Shown here: positions 13,863 through 22,624 of the stretch, piece by piece
How the letters are laid out: each line of letters opens with the position of its first letter
Position numbering within the stretch: the stretch's first letter is position 1
Virus record (IMG/VR): IMGVR_UViG_3300046474_000174
Coordinates: 1 to 37,299 of that record
Length of the DNA: 37,299 bases
Direction: 5' to 3' (one strand)
DNA from: a virus
Translations under genes and position numbers: made by a program
The notes under the pieces: generated by a model
The model's input: the letters and a program-made list of their open reading frames with translations, nothing else
Database searches by the model: none
Told to the model about the DNA's origin: nothing

Positions 13863-14239
13863 AATTGCTGTCCTTGTCTGATTGCTTCAATTTCGGTTGC
13901 CAGGCGCTGCACGGTGGCTTCCAGTGCTTCGATGCGAGCGTGCGGATCCTCCAGCGACGCGGCGGCGGCCGGCGGCGGCGTCTGGTCATCGGGCGGGATC
14001 ATCGGCGCAACCGGGGGCACCATGTGCATGGCATCGCGCAGGCTGAATAGTTGGGCGATGGTCTCAGCCAGCCCGGAATCGCCGCTTGGCACGATGCTCT
14101 GGTCGTCCGTTGTGACGCCCTGCGTATCGCCGGTGCGCCGGAGCAAAGTCATGAAGAACTGGAACCACACCGACGACATGCGCCCGTCCGGACCGACGAC
14201 CGGTACGCCCGGCGCCGGGATATTGCTCGCGACGCTCAT
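13859..14239 (-). CDS. Tail/neck-associated protein with C-terminal coiled coil, 126 aa
   Basis: ATG at 14239 overlaps the stop of the gp10-like gene (ATGA). The N-terminus (PAPGVPVVGPDGRMSSVWFQ) followed by FFMTLLRRTGDTQG is a recurring motif of short phage proteins encoded just after tail-hub genes. The middle is Pro-rich, and the C-terminus (ARIEALEATVQRLATEIEAI) is a clear coiled coil. A trimerising tail or fibre-attachment role is plausible, but unproven. Confidence 0.65.
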   Translation of the reverse strand: MSVASNIPAPGVPVVGPDGRMSSVWFQFFMTLLRRTGDTQGVTTDDQSIVPSGDSGLAETIAQLFSLRDAMHMVPPVAPMIPPDDQTPPPAAAASLEDPHARIEALEATVQRLATEIEAIRQGQQL

Positions 14240-15657
14240 GTCCGTGCCCTCGTCATATCGATCCATGCACCGTTGAGCGCCGTGCGCACGGGCGCGGTCC
14301 ACGACAGTTCGAACACACGATCGCGGGCGTAGCCCAGGCGCTGCCACTGGATCGACGTATAGAACTCGCCAAGTGCCCCGAGGTCATTCGGCACTGGCTG
14401 GCCCCACGTCACGCCCCTGGTGTCGCTCCAGCGCAGGAAAATCTGCGGCGCCGAGCCGTCGGGCATACCGGCGCCGACCTCCATATCGGCGACGAACTGG
14501 CGGAACAGCACGCGGTTGCCGTCGGCGCCCGAGATGTGGGGGAAGCTGCGGATGCGTGGGATCGGGTTGCCGTTGTCGGTGTAGGCGTTCGGATCCAGCG
14601 CATACAGGTTCCCGTTCTCCCAGTCCAGCACGATGTTCTGGCCGTCGTGGGCGGCGTGCGCGATCATGCGGTGGCGGCCGTAAAAGCCGTCGGTGTTCAG
14701 GTACACGCGCTGCGCCCACTGCTGCGTGGTGACGTCGAATGCCCAAGTCTTGTTCGCAGTCGGGAACGTGAGGACGTAAAACGCGTGGCCGCCTTGCAGG
14801 TAGCTGAACCCTACCGCGTCATCGATCCGCGAATACGTTGCGATCTCGGCCTCGAGCGCGTATGTGCTGATGCGCTCGGCGGTGTAGTTCCGGCCGGCGA
14901 ACACAATCCCTTGGCCCTGCAGATCGCGCCCAAGCCAGAACAGCGCCAGGTCAATCTTTGCCACACTGTACTTCGCCGCGCAGCCGTGCTCGATGAACAC
15001 GCCCGGCATGCGCTGGAACGTGAAGTCGGACGCGCCAGAGTTGAACCACACCTCCGTCGTCAACTCGCCGAACAGCCAGATTTCGCGGTGCATAACCGCG
15101 TGCGTCGCGAGGCTATCCGGATAGGTGTTCTTAGACGCGATGTCCAGTGGATCGAACGTCACGTCGTTGTACCGACTGATATAGAACTGCGGCGAGCCGG
15201 GCTTGTTGAAGATGAAGTAGCCGTCGACGTAGTCGACGCGGTCCGCACCGTAAAAGGCCTCGTCGGCGCACACGCTCATCGCCATGGATGCCAAGTCGAC
15301 GATGTAGCCGTTCGTAGAGCCGTCGACCACGAATAAGCTGGTCCCGTTGTCGACCATGGAGACTGGGCCGCTGTTGGTCGCCAGGGCGCCCAGCAAGATC
15401 CAGTTCCATGCCAGGTCGACGCAGTACAGGTTCGAGCCGATCGCGACGAACAGCTTGCCCGTGGTGGACCGGTAAAGTCCGCGGCCAGCCTGCGGCGCCG
15501 GCGGCGCCGACAGCAGCGTGAGGCCAGGCGTCGGGTAATGCGTCGCCGGCGCGTTCGCATCCTGCGGGTTCGGCTCGACGTATAGGTTCACGCAGCGCTG
15601 CGCGTCCGCGATCAGGCTGCGCGCCGCGTACGCGCCGCCGGTCAGTGCCACTCGCAT
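14236..15657 (-). CDS. P22 gp10-like packaged-DNA stabilisation / tail hub protein, 473 aa
   Basis: Tail needle-platform component that closes the portal after packaging. The N-terminus has the family opening (GAYAARSLIADAQRCVNLYV then PTPGLTLL), followed by beta-propeller-like repeats (GKLFVAIGSNLYCVDLA, SMVDNGTSLFVVDGSTNGYI, DGYFIFNKPGSPQFYIS) and the conserved central part with GELTTEVWFNSGASDFTFQR and GVFIEHGCAA. Length matches the P22 gp10 family. It lies directly after the gp4-like gene, as in P22. Confidence 0.85.
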   Translation of the reverse strand: MRVALTGGAYAARSLIADAQRCVNLYVEPNPQDANAPATHYPTPGLTLLSAPPAPQAGRGLYRSTTGKLFVAIGSNLYCVDLAWNWILLGALATNSGPVSMVDNGTSLFVVDGSTNGYIVDLASMAMSVCADEAFYGADRVDYVDGYFIFNKPGSPQFYISRYNDVTFDPLDIASKNTYPDSLATHAVMHREIWLFGELTTEVWFNSGASDFTFQRMPGVFIEHGCAAKYSVAKIDLALFWLGRDLQGQGIVFAGRNYTAERISTYALEAEIATYSRIDDAVGFSYLQGGHAFYVLTFPTANKTWAFDVTTQQWAQRVYLNTDGFYGRHRMIAHAAHDGQNIVLDWENGNLYALDPNAYTDNGNPIPRIRSFPHISGADGNRVLFRQFVADMEVGAGMPDGSAPQIFLRWSDTRGVTWGQPVPNDLGALGEFYTSIQWQRLGYARDRVFELSWTAPVRTALNGAWIDMTRART

Positions 15658-15660
15658 GCG

Positions 15661-16377
15661 TTACCTCGTGAAGTTGTCGGAATAGATGTTGTAGCGGCCG
15701 CCCACGCCCGCCAGGCCGGCCGGCATCGTCATGGATGGCAACTGCAGGTTCATGCGCTTAATCACGCGTTTCGCGTTCGCGGCCAGCCGCTGCAGGGTTG
15801 GCGTGGGCTCGACCTGGTATGACGGCGCCATGCAGATCGCCAGGTTGTAGCGGATCGCGAGCAGGTATTCAGGCGGCAGGACTACGTCGTCGGACGGCGT
15901 GGCGAACTGCGGCAGGGCGTCCAGCACGGACACGTGCAGCTCGTACTGCGCAGGCGGCACCGGATACCAGATCAGCTGGCCCAGCGGGTACGCTGAGTCG
16001 TAGAACACCGCGCTCGGCAGCGTTGACAGATTCTTGACCACGATGCGGTCGTAATCCTCGCGCGAGCGGATGACCTGCACCGGGGAGTCGGCCGGGATCG
16101 ACCCGTTGCTCAGGCGCGCGAAGGCGGCCTTGATGTCCGTGGGTCGTGCGCAGTCGAAATCGCCGCCAGGCCCGATGGTGTATGCGGCCGCGCCGGTGGA
16201 CTGCTTCGCGACGTTGATCAGGTGATACACAGACAGGCGCTCGCCCTGCCACTGCGCCAGCATCTGGTTTAGCGTGTTGAGCGAATCCTGCGTGTCATCA
16301 GGACTGATCGACTGGCCGATCCCCAGTGCGCCCAAATCCTTGAGCGCGAGTTTCATCAGGTCGAGCGCGGTTGTCAT
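15661..16377 (-). CDS. P22 gp4-like tail accessory / head completion factor, 238 aa
   Basis: Predicted to dock beneath the portal and extend it towards the tail hub. The opening helix bundle is diagnostic in style: TALDLMKLALKDLGALGIGQ, then DTQDSLNTLNQMLAQWQGER. The body has GGDFDCARPTDIKAAFARL and a later YDSAYPLGQLIWYPVPPAQY beta segment. The C-terminal helix (ANAKRVIKRMNLQLPS) is followed by a short tail. It is coupled to the 87-aa gene by TGATG and precedes the gp10-like gene. In P22 gp4 also has peptidoglycan hydrolase activity; nothing here confirms that. Confidence 0.85.
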   Translation of the reverse strand: MTTALDLMKLALKDLGALGIGQSISPDDTQDSLNTLNQMLAQWQGERLSVYHLINVAKQSTGAAAYTIGPGGDFDCARPTDIKAAFARLSNGSIPADSPVQVIRSREDYDRIVVKNLSTLPSAVFYDSAYPLGQLIWYPVPPAQYELHVSVLDALPQFATPSDDVVLPPEYLLAIRYNLAICMAPSYQVEPTPTLQRLAANAKRVIKRMNLQLPSMTMPAGLAGVGGRYNIYSDNFTR

Positions 16378-16640
16378 CAGGCGGCCTCGATGGCGGCGCG
16401 GATCTTGTCGTCGGACCAGCGCTTATCGACCTTGATGCCTTTGTCGGCGGCGGCCTGCATCAGTGTGGCGCGCTGCTCGACAGTGTCAGCGCCGCGCGAT
16501 GCTTCGTCGTCGGCCGGATCCAGCTCGGCCAGCAGTGCTTCCTCTTCGGCGGCGTTCTGCACGAGTTTGTCGCCGACCCACTTCGGGTATTCCTGATACT
16601 CGTACGGCTTTTCCGGCAAACCTTGATTGATGAGGGACAT
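16377..16640 (-). CDS. Small head-region protein with HeH/LEM-like C-terminus, 87 aa
   Basis: ATG at 16640. The product is acidic, with a Tyr/Pro-rich N-terminus (GLPEKPYEYQEYPKWVG), a helical middle (EEEALLAELDPADDEA) and a C-terminal helix-extended-loop-helix-like segment (AADKGIKVDKRWSDDKIRAA). Such small proteins commonly follow the coat gene in P22-like podophages. It lies behind the post-coat terminator, so it may be made at lower level than the coat protein. Confidence 0.7.
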   Translation of the reverse strand: MSLINQGLPEKPYEYQEYPKWVGDKLVQNAAEEEALLAELDPADDEASRGADTVEQRATLMQAAADKGIKVDKRWSDDKIRAAIEAA

Positions 16641-16650
16641 GGAAACTCCA

Positions 16651-16677
16651 GTGAAAGAAGCCCCGTCGAAGCGGGGC
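16651..16677 (-). terminator. Intrinsic terminator after the coat protein gene
   Basis: GCCCCG (16660-16665) pairs with CGGGGC (16672-16677). Read leftwards, it is followed by TTCTTTCAC, a short U-rich stretch. It lies 14 bp past the coat gene stop and may cause partial termination. Confidence 0.65.
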
Positions 16678-16690
16678 CGGGTGGGGTGGA

Positions 16691-17899
16691 TCAGCGGATG
16701 ATGCGGCAGGCCAGTTCAGGGTAGATCGCCTTCCAGCCGTACAGCACGTCCAGACGGCACGGCACGACATCGCTGTTGATGTTGTACTGTCGGACGATGC
16801 GCATCGAGATGCCTTTGTGCATACGGCGGCCGCCCCATGCGCCGTACTGGCTCATGTCTTCCAGGTCGGCGCTCACCAGCGTGAAGGCGTCCTTGTGGTA
16901 GGCAACGTTGGCGACGTACTGCGTGTTAGCCGCCACGTCCCAGGTCACGGTCGCGGCGTTGGCCGGGCTGCCGGTGACGGTCTGGTACTGCTGGTTGCTC
17001 GCCGCGGTATTGATCGCCGGGAAGATCGACAGGGTGGCGTTACCCGAGCCGTCGGCCGTGGCCGCAGCGGTTACGACGAACTGGCGCAGGACGCCGGTGC
17101 TTTGGCGGTTCTGCGGGTTGACGGCGTACACGTTCTGCAGCACGAAGGTGTCGCCAGCCGCGACGGTCGCGCCAGCACCCAGGCCGGTCACGACGAGGGT
17201 CGAGCCGGTCTGGCCCGCTCCCGACACGGTGCCGTTGCCGCGCGTGCCCGAGGTCAGCACGTTCACGTTCTGGTCCATGCCGATGTCGAAGCCCAGCGCG
17301 GTCGGCGAGAAGATGCCCGATTCGTACTGCTCGCCGATCTTGTTGGACGGATTCAGCAGGCCAGCCGCGCTCTTGACCATCGAGCCGTTGGTGGCCGGGT
17401 CCCACACGATGGTGCGCCTGCCGTCGCGCGGCACGGCTTCGTTGTCCAGCTTGACGCCGGCGTTCAGCAGGGCCGAGATGTCGTTCGGCGTGGTGCCTAC
17501 GGTGCCGATGCCGTTGGCGACCGATCCGACCAGGCCGAGGCCGTCGTAGTCGATCTTGTTGGCGATCGTGGCCATGGCCGGGGCGATGTAGCGCTCGGCG
17601 AATTCGTCAACGGTCAGGGTCAGTTCCTGGCTCGAGAATTGGAAGTCGACGCCGAACTGCGTGGTCAGCGCGATCGGCACGCTGGTTTCCACGACGTTCT
17701 CGAGGCCCAGGTTGGCGCCCGAGCGGCCGACGAAGCGCACCGGCTTGCGGGCGTTGACGGTGTTACCGATCTTGGCGCCGCTGACGGCGAATTGTCCGTC
17801 GTACTGGCGGTTCACGCGGGATGTGAACGACAGGTTGTTCTCCAAGAGCATGAGCGAGTGGTCCAGGATCTTGGTGGGGGTGAGCAGAGTATTTGCCAT
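16691..17899 (-). CDS. Major capsid protein, P22 coat (gp5) family, 402 aa
   Basis: Forms the icosahedral shell. The N-terminus (NTLLTPTKILDHSLMLLENN, then VNRQYDGQFAVSGAKIGNTV) and VDFQFSSQELTLTVDEFAER are typical of the P22 coat/Gp5 family with the HK97 fold. The insertion-like domain lies near 180-290 (Gly/Thr/Ala-rich). The C-terminus (AYHKDAFTLVSADLEDMSQYG, RQYNINSDVVPCRLDVLYGW) is the usual P-domain ending. Length is close to P22 gp5 (430 aa). It follows the scaffold gene by 15 bp and is followed by a terminator. Confidence 0.9.
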   Translation of the reverse strand: MANTLLTPTKILDHSLMLLENNLSFTSRVNRQYDGQFAVSGAKIGNTVNARKPVRFVGRSGANLGLENVVETSVPIALTTQFGVDFQFSSQELTLTVDEFAERYIAPAMATIANKIDYDGLGLVGSVANGIGTVGTTPNDISALLNAGVKLDNEAVPRDGRRTIVWDPATNGSMVKSAAGLLNPSNKIGEQYESGIFSPTALGFDIGMDQNVNVLTSGTRGNGTVSGAGQTGSTLVVTGLGAGATVAAGDTFVLQNVYAVNPQNRQSTGVLRQFVVTAAATADGSGNATLSIFPAINTAASNQQYQTVTGSPANAATVTWDVAANTQYVANVAYHKDAFTLVSADLEDMSQYGAWGGRRMHKGISMRIVRQYNINSDVVPCRLDVLYGWKAIYPELACRIIR

Positions 17900-17914
17900 G
17901 TTGCTACTTCCTTA

Positions 17915-18646
17915 TCATTTACGGTTTTGTTTGCGCCACGCGATGTACTCGGCCGGCGACGCGAACTCTTCCGGCTCGGCCGGGGTCGTCCTGCTGCCGA
18001 CAGGGGTAATCGGGGCGGGTGCTTTCGATACAGGGGGCGGCGGCGCGGCCTTGCTCAGGGATGCTTCGAGCTTGGCCAGTTCGCGCGCCTGCTTGAGCGG
18101 AGGAAGCGACAGGATCCGGTCGGCCTCGTCGGGGTTCGCGCCGAGGTGGTTGAGAACCTTGTGGCCCTCGTCCATGTCGGTCACGACTTCGAGGAAATCG
18201 CGGCTGATCTCGCCGACGTTTTGCAGCGTGCGGAGGTTCGCCTCGAAGTTCGGATCAGCCTTCACGCCTTCCTGGAACACGCGATTGCAGGCCTGGTTGA
18301 AGTTCTGGTCCGCGATCTTCGCGGCGGCGCGCTGCTCGACGAGCTGGTCGATGTCCGGTGCTGCCGGCTGCTGGCCTTGTTGCTGCTCGGTCGGCTGTCG
18401 GTACTGGGCCAGTTCGGCGGCGAGGGCTTCGCGCTGTCGTTGTTCCTCGCGCATCTTCCGCGTGAGTTCTCCGATGCGCCGTTGCGCCCAGTCGGTCTTG
18501 GGCTTGGGGTCTTCCTGCGGCGGCTCGGTGCCTTGCGCGGTTTGCTCGGTGCTCGATTCCGGGCTGGTTTGGGCGAGCGTTTGCGCCTGTTCGGTGTCCG
18601 TAGGCGATGCGGATTGCAGCGGGTTGGTCTGGTCTTCGGTTTGCAT
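17915..18646 (-). CDS. Scaffolding protein, 243 aa
   Basis: Assembles the procapsid and then leaves it. The gene sits between portal and coat genes, as in P22. The sequence is highly charged and helical, with a Gln/Thr-rich N-terminus, a coiled coil at about 65-105 (RIGELTRKMREEQRQREALA), helices to 175 and a Pro-rich C-terminal region ending in a basic WRKQNRK, suited to coat binding. The ATG at 18646 is chosen because an upstream ATG at 18709 lies inside a terminator hairpin. The ribosome site before 18646 is weak. Confidence 0.75.
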   Translation of the reverse strand: MQTEDQTNPLQSASPTDTEQAQTLAQTSPESSTEQTAQGTEPPQEDPKPKTDWAQRRIGELTRKMREEQRQREALAAELAQYRQPTEQQQGQQPAAPDIDQLVEQRAAAKIADQNFNQACNRVFQEGVKADPNFEANLRTLQNVGEISRDFLEVVTDMDEGHKVLNHLGANPDEADRILSLPPLKQARELAKLEASLSKAAPPPPVSKAPAPITPVGSRTTPAEPEEFASPAEYIAWRKQNRK

Positions 18647-18690
18647 GGTCTGGCCAAGAAAGGGCCCGGTGATACGCGCCGGTACGGTCA

Positions 18691-18724
18691 AACAAAAGGG
18701 CCGCTCCATAGCTGGAAGCGGCCC
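18691..18724 (-). terminator. Intrinsic terminator between the 102-aa gene and the scaffold gene
   Basis: GGGCCGCT (18698-18705) pairs with AGCGGCCC (18717-18724). Read leftwards, the stem is followed by TTTTGTTTG. It lies 20 bp past the stop of the gene ending at 18746. Confidence 0.8.
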
Positions 18725-18745
18725 GGATCCGGAGAGCGGCGATGC

Positions 18746-19054
18746 TTAACGCATGCCGCCGATGATGTATTGCTCGCTGGTCGGCGTGATGCTGCCGCCG
18801 GTCGTGTTCACGTAGGTGATCGACAGTTGGTTCGGGTTCTTCACGACCACGTTCAGGATGCCGAGGCCGGTCTGGTGCGACGCCTTGTTGATGTCGACCG
18901 AGTCGCCAGGCATCACGCCCGGCACGGCGAACGTCTGCTCGCTGGTGGTGTTGGCCCCGACGGCGGTCGGCGTCAACGTCTGCGCGATGCGGTAGAAGCC
19001 CATGACGGGCGCCGGGCTGGAGCCCAGGTCTTGCAGAAGGCCGGGAAAGCTCAT
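18746..19054 (-). CDS. Small head-associated protein, 102 aa
   Basis: ATG at 19054, coupled to the portal stop by ATGA. After a short helical start (SFPGLLQDLGSSPAP) the chain is beta-rich: FYRIAQTLTPTAVGANTTSE, QTFAVPGVMPGDSVDI, GILNVVVKNPNQLSITYVNT, ending TPTSEQYIIGGMR. This pattern suits a small beta-sandwich such as a capsid decoration or stabilising protein. No enzyme motif is seen. The gene is bracketed by two terminators, one inside the portal 3' end and one after its own stop. Confidence 0.7.
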   Translation of the reverse strand: MSFPGLLQDLGSSPAPVMGFYRIAQTLTPTAVGANTTSEQTFAVPGVMPGDSVDINKASHQTGLGILNVVVKNPNQLSITYVNTTGGSITPTSEQYIIGGMR

Positions 19055-21168
19055 TGCGGTTGTCCTTGTGATTGGTCAGGCATAAAAAAACCGGCTTGCG
19101 CCGGCTGTTCGGGTTGCGGCTGGCCTTCTGGAGGCCCGCTTTGCATCATCTGCATGACGACCTGCGTCGCCAGGTGCGATACAAGCGCTGGATCAACCGG
19201 GCCCAGCGCCTGTATGCGCTTGGTCTCGGCGTCGTAGCTCTTGATGTTCACTTCCTGCTGCTCGCGGCCCTCGCGCGCCTCCTGCAGCATCTGCGACAGG
19301 TGCTCGATCATCTGGCCCATGTGCGCCATCTTCTGTTGCATGTCCTGCTCGGCCGGGCTCGGACCATCGCCCAGTAGCGCAGGTGGGATGGCGCGGCGCA
19401 GACGCTCGGCCACGTCCTGGGCCATCGGGAAGTCCGCGGCTTTGAACAGCAGGTCGCCGACCTTGTTCATCAGCTCCTCGTTCTGGCCGATGATCTGCGA
19501 CAGCGCGTGGAACGCCTCGGCGCGGCGCGTCTCGAAGCTCGGGCCGACCTCGACCGTCACGTCGTATCGCCCGATGCCCGGGTTGTAGATCAGCTGTGCA
19601 GCCTGCTCTGGAGAGGGCTTCTCGTTCGGGCTCATCTGCACCGGCTGGCCGTTCTGGTCCCCGACCGGATGCGCCTGATCTGGGTCGATCTGCGCGAACT
19701 GCTCGCTGCCGTCCTCGCCGACGATGCGCAGCACACGCGCGGTGTCGTAGACCTTCGGAATCAGGTCGACCAGGATGCGGCCGGTGAAGCGGATCGCGCG
19801 CGCCAGGTTGTCGATGAAGTGGTAGGTGGCCTTGTCGCCCTGCCGTTGCCGCGCCTGGATCGCCACGCCGGCGTCCGCGTTGCTCTGCTGGCCAAAGTTC
19901 TCCTGGTACTGGCCCGAAGCCATCATCAGTTCCTGCTGCGCGGTCTGCATCGCGGTCAGGTAGGCCTGCGCGCCGACGGGCGGCTGCTCACGCTGCGGAC
20001 GCGGGATTTCGCGTCCGTCTTCGGTCACGCTGTTGTAGGGTAGGTACGGCGCGTTCTCGTGGTTCGCGTTCGCCCACATTGACTCGTAGCCCTCGATAGC
20101 CTCGGCCGGCGCCACGTACGGCGTCTTCGTCTGCAGTGCAATGAACTCGGTCTGCGCGGACGACATGAAGTTGTACATGCGCTGCGGGTCTTTCAGCGGG
20201 CGCACGTGTCCCTTGCGCTCGATCTTGCCGTCGATGTCGATTTCCTCGCCGATGACGCGCACGATCGGGATATAGCGGCCCGGCCACTCGCGGGTGTCGA
20301 TCACCTTATCGCCGGCGATCTTGTACCAGGTGATGGTCGGCTGCTCGACGGTGCGTCGCTTGATCGACTCGTCGCCCTCGACGGCCTTGCGTTCGTCCTC
20401 GTCCAGCTCGGACAGCAGAACCGGGCCGCGGGCAGGGTGCGCGACCAGCGTGTCGTTCTTGGCGCCCTTGGTGAAATACTCCGCCACGCGAATGCGGTCC
20501 TTGCCCATCCAGGAATTGCCCTGGCCCTCGCTCGGGAACACGATTTCGCCCGCCGTCTCGCCCGGATACGCCGCTTCGAACTCCTCACGGCTCATGTCCT
20601 CGAACACGAAGCCGAACTTGGCGTCCGCGCCGTCGCCAGATTGGATGTCCGGATCCAGATAGACCGACTGCGGGTTCTTCACCCGGCGGATGAAAATCTC
20701 CTGGTCGAAGCTGCCGTCGTGCGCGTACTCGGTCACGATGCGCCAGTAGCCGATGCCGCCCTGGACCGCAAACTCGGTAGCCGTGTCGTAGGCGATCTCG
20801 GCGTGCGAGTTGTACTCGATGTGGCGGATGACGCCGTCGAGGATTTTTGCGATCTGGACGTCAGCGTTGCCGTCGATCGGCAGCACCTTCACGCTCGGCT
20901 TATTCTGCTTCGCGTCGTTGATAATCTGCAGGCAGTGCTGGCGGACCTTGTTGATGGTCAGGCAGGGCCGGCCCATCCGCTTGCGGCGCTGGGACATGTC
21001 CTCGTCCCACTGCCAGCCGTTGTCAGCATCACCGTTGGCGAACCGGACGTCTTCGACGAAGCGCTTGCGGAATTCACCCTCGACCTCCTGGCAGCGCTCG
21101 AATCGCTTCTGCGCCTGCTGGACGATCTTATCGGGACCGGACGGCGTTTCTTTTTTCTTGCGTGCCAT
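19051..21168 (-). CDS. P22-type portal protein, 705 aa
   Basis: Dodecameric ring at the capsid vertex through which DNA is pumped and ejected. P22-portal family features include the opening QQAQKRFERCQEVEGEFRKR, DVRFANGDADNGWQWDED, RPCLTINKVRQHCLQIINDA and KQNKPSVKVLPIDGNAD. The wing and stem regions follow (TATEFAVQGGIGYWRIVTEY, IFIRRVKNPQSVYLDPDIQS), and the C-terminal helical barrel is Gln-rich (DMQQKMAHMGQMIEHLSQML). Length fits P22 gp1 (725 aa). The last codons (AQAGFFMP) double as an intrinsic terminator. Confidence 0.92.
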   Translation of the reverse strand: MARKKKETPSGPDKIVQQAQKRFERCQEVEGEFRKRFVEDVRFANGDADNGWQWDEDMSQRRKRMGRPCLTINKVRQHCLQIINDAKQNKPSVKVLPIDGNADVQIAKILDGVIRHIEYNSHAEIAYDTATEFAVQGGIGYWRIVTEYAHDGSFDQEIFIRRVKNPQSVYLDPDIQSGDGADAKFGFVFEDMSREEFEAAYPGETAGEIVFPSEGQGNSWMGKDRIRVAEYFTKGAKNDTLVAHPARGPVLLSELDEDERKAVEGDESIKRRTVEQPTITWYKIAGDKVIDTREWPGRYIPIVRVIGEEIDIDGKIERKGHVRPLKDPQRMYNFMSSAQTEFIALQTKTPYVAPAEAIEGYESMWANANHENAPYLPYNSVTEDGREIPRPQREQPPVGAQAYLTAMQTAQQELMMASGQYQENFGQQSNADAGVAIQARQRQGDKATYHFIDNLARAIRFTGRILVDLIPKVYDTARVLRIVGEDGSEQFAQIDPDQAHPVGDQNGQPVQMSPNEKPSPEQAAQLIYNPGIGRYDVTVEVGPSFETRRAEAFHALSQIIGQNEELMNKVGDLLFKAADFPMAQDVAERLRRAIPPALLGDGPSPAEQDMQQKMAHMGQMIEHLSQMLQEAREGREQQEVNIKSYDAETKRIQALGPVDPALVSHLATQVVMQMMQSGPPEGQPQPEQPAQAGFFMPDQSQGQPQ
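19084..19104 (-). terminator. Intrinsic terminator embedded in the 3' end of the portal gene
   Basis: Read leftwards, CCGGC-GCAA-GCCGG (19091-19104) is followed by seven T. The hairpin and T-run encode the portal residues around AQAGFFMP and end about 30 bases before the start of the 102-aa gene. Confidence 0.75.
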
Positions 21169-21186
21169 GTGTTATCCCGTCATTTT

Positions 21187-22599
21187 TCATGGCGCACCGA
21201 TTACATTCGTAATCGCCTGGGCCACGTCCGCATAGCCGGCGCCAGTCGGGTGCAACGTATCCGAGTACAGGCCGAGCGCGTTGGTTGTGTCGTACGAAAC
21301 GAACCGCTGGGTAAGATTGATGAAAGGCGTGTTGTTCGCGACGGCTACCTGCTTCATCACGTCGATGTAGCGGGCCTGCTGCGCGACGCTCGCCGACGAC
21401 GTGCTCGACGGCACCCCGGACACCAGTACTACGTCGCCTGTCGTCAGCGCTGCGCTGACGATGGTCTGCAGGTTGGTCTTGTAAGTCACCAGGTCAGTTG
21501 TGTTGCCCCAGTCATTGATAGTCAGGCAGATCACCGACAGGTCCGGTGCGACCTGCGTGATGTTGGACGCTGGCGTCACGTTGTTGATATACGAAGCGTT
21601 GGCCGTTGCCCAATCCGCCACCTTCGACCCATGCCAGCCGAGGTTGAGCACGTCGACCTTCTTGCTGGTCGAGTCGTACGTCACCATCCCCGCGATGTAG
21701 ACGGATCCGCCGCTTGTCCGGGCGACGCCCAGCACGCTGGTACCGAGCGCCTTCGTGATCGTGACTTTCTTGATCGCCCCTGTGCCGCTGGGGGTCACGG
21801 TCGCCAGCGCAGCGCCGCCATCGGCGTTGACAGTGAACGTGCCGCTGCCCGCCAGGTCGGCATACCAGACCTCGGCCGTGTCCCACGACACCCCGGGCGT
21901 AAACGTCATGGTGTCGGTAATACCGTTGGCGCGCATGCTATTACCGTTCAGCACGTACGAGGACTGCACCCAGTTGGGCGCGGCCACGCGCGGGTCGGTC
22001 GCAGGCAGCATGTTCCTGCCCCAGGACGAGGCCGCGGTCGCTGCAATGTAAAACGAGCTCAGGATCGATGCCACAAACGAAGGGTAGGACGCCGCAACGG
22101 CGTTGTTCGTGCCGCCGCCGGATGAACCGGTGCCAGCCGTGGTGGAGTCACCGATCAGCGCGAGCTTTGCCCTGCCGGTCCCGGCGCGGACGCCTGCGAG
22201 AGCCTTGCGCCACCGGGTCAGGTTCGCCGGGGAAGCGTTGAAGACGCCGGGTTTTGCGTTCTGCTGCACAGAGCTGAGGTTGACGGCGCCCCAGTCTTGC
22301 TGGAGGAACGCCAGCGAGCCTGCCAGTGGCACTGAGTCGACGGTCAACGATGCGGCGCCCCCGAGCGCTGTCACGCGCACGTAGGCCGCCTTGTTGCACA
22401 GATCGGCGGCGGCCGCGGTCACGGCGCCCATCGCCCAGGCCGCCCAAGTTGCCACGCCATTCACGATCGAGGCGGCGTCGGCGGTGGTGTATTCGACGAG
22501 CGCTGAGCCGCCCGCCGCGGGCGATACGCTTACGAGCGCGCCCGGGGCCACGAATTGCGGCGCGCAGACGGTCCCTGCGAGAATATTCACAGTCGGCAT
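21187..22599 (-). CDS. SGNH/GDSL-type hydrolase, 470 aa
   Basis: Predicted esterase or deacetylase. Residues 1-140 form a separate beta-rich domain with a repetitive Ala/Val/Thr composition. The catalytic domain starts at about 143 with AKLALIGDSTTAGTG (nucleophile Ser152), has block II in NLGWHGSKVADW, block III in VICLTINDWGN (the Asn) and block V in YSDTLHPTGAGY (Asp447, His450). All SGNH residues are present. A beta insertion (AEVWYADLAGSGTFTVNADG) sits in the middle. It lies between terminase and portal, and phage SGNH proteins of this kind often deacetylate host surface polysaccharide as virion enzymes. No signal peptide is seen. Confidence 0.85.
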   Translation of the reverse strand: MPTVNILAGTVCAPQFVAPGALVSVSPAAGGSALVEYTTADAASIVNGVATWAAWAMGAVTAAAADLCNKAAYVRVTALGGAASLTVDSVPLAGSLAFLQQDWGAVNLSSVQQNAKPGVFNASPANLTRWRKALAGVRAGTGRAKLALIGDSTTAGTGSSGGGTNNAVAASYPSFVASILSSFYIAATAASSWGRNMLPATDPRVAAPNWVQSSYVLNGNSMRANGITDTMTFTPGVSWDTAEVWYADLAGSGTFTVNADGGAALATVTPSGTGAIKKVTITKALGTSVLGVARTSGGSVYIAGMVTYDSTSKKVDVLNLGWHGSKVADWATANASYINNVTPASNITQVAPDLSVICLTINDWGNTTDLVTYKTNLQTIVSAALTTGDVVLVSGVPSSTSSASVAQQARYIDVMKQVAVANNTPFINLTQRFVSYDTTNALGLYSDTLHPTGAGYADVAQAITNVIGAP

Positions 22600-22624
22600 T
22601 TCTATTCCTTTCGTTGGGCGTGTC

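Noticed and set aside
16817-19237. An 806-codon open frame on the plus strand across coat, scaffold and portal genes
   Set aside because: Antisense shadow crossing three convincing genes on the other strand; composition (Arg/Gly/Val/Leu) is typical of such shadows.
20206-22125. A 639-codon plus-strand frame over portal and SGNH genes
   Set aside because: Antisense shadow with no domain; the opposite strand has clear family motifs.
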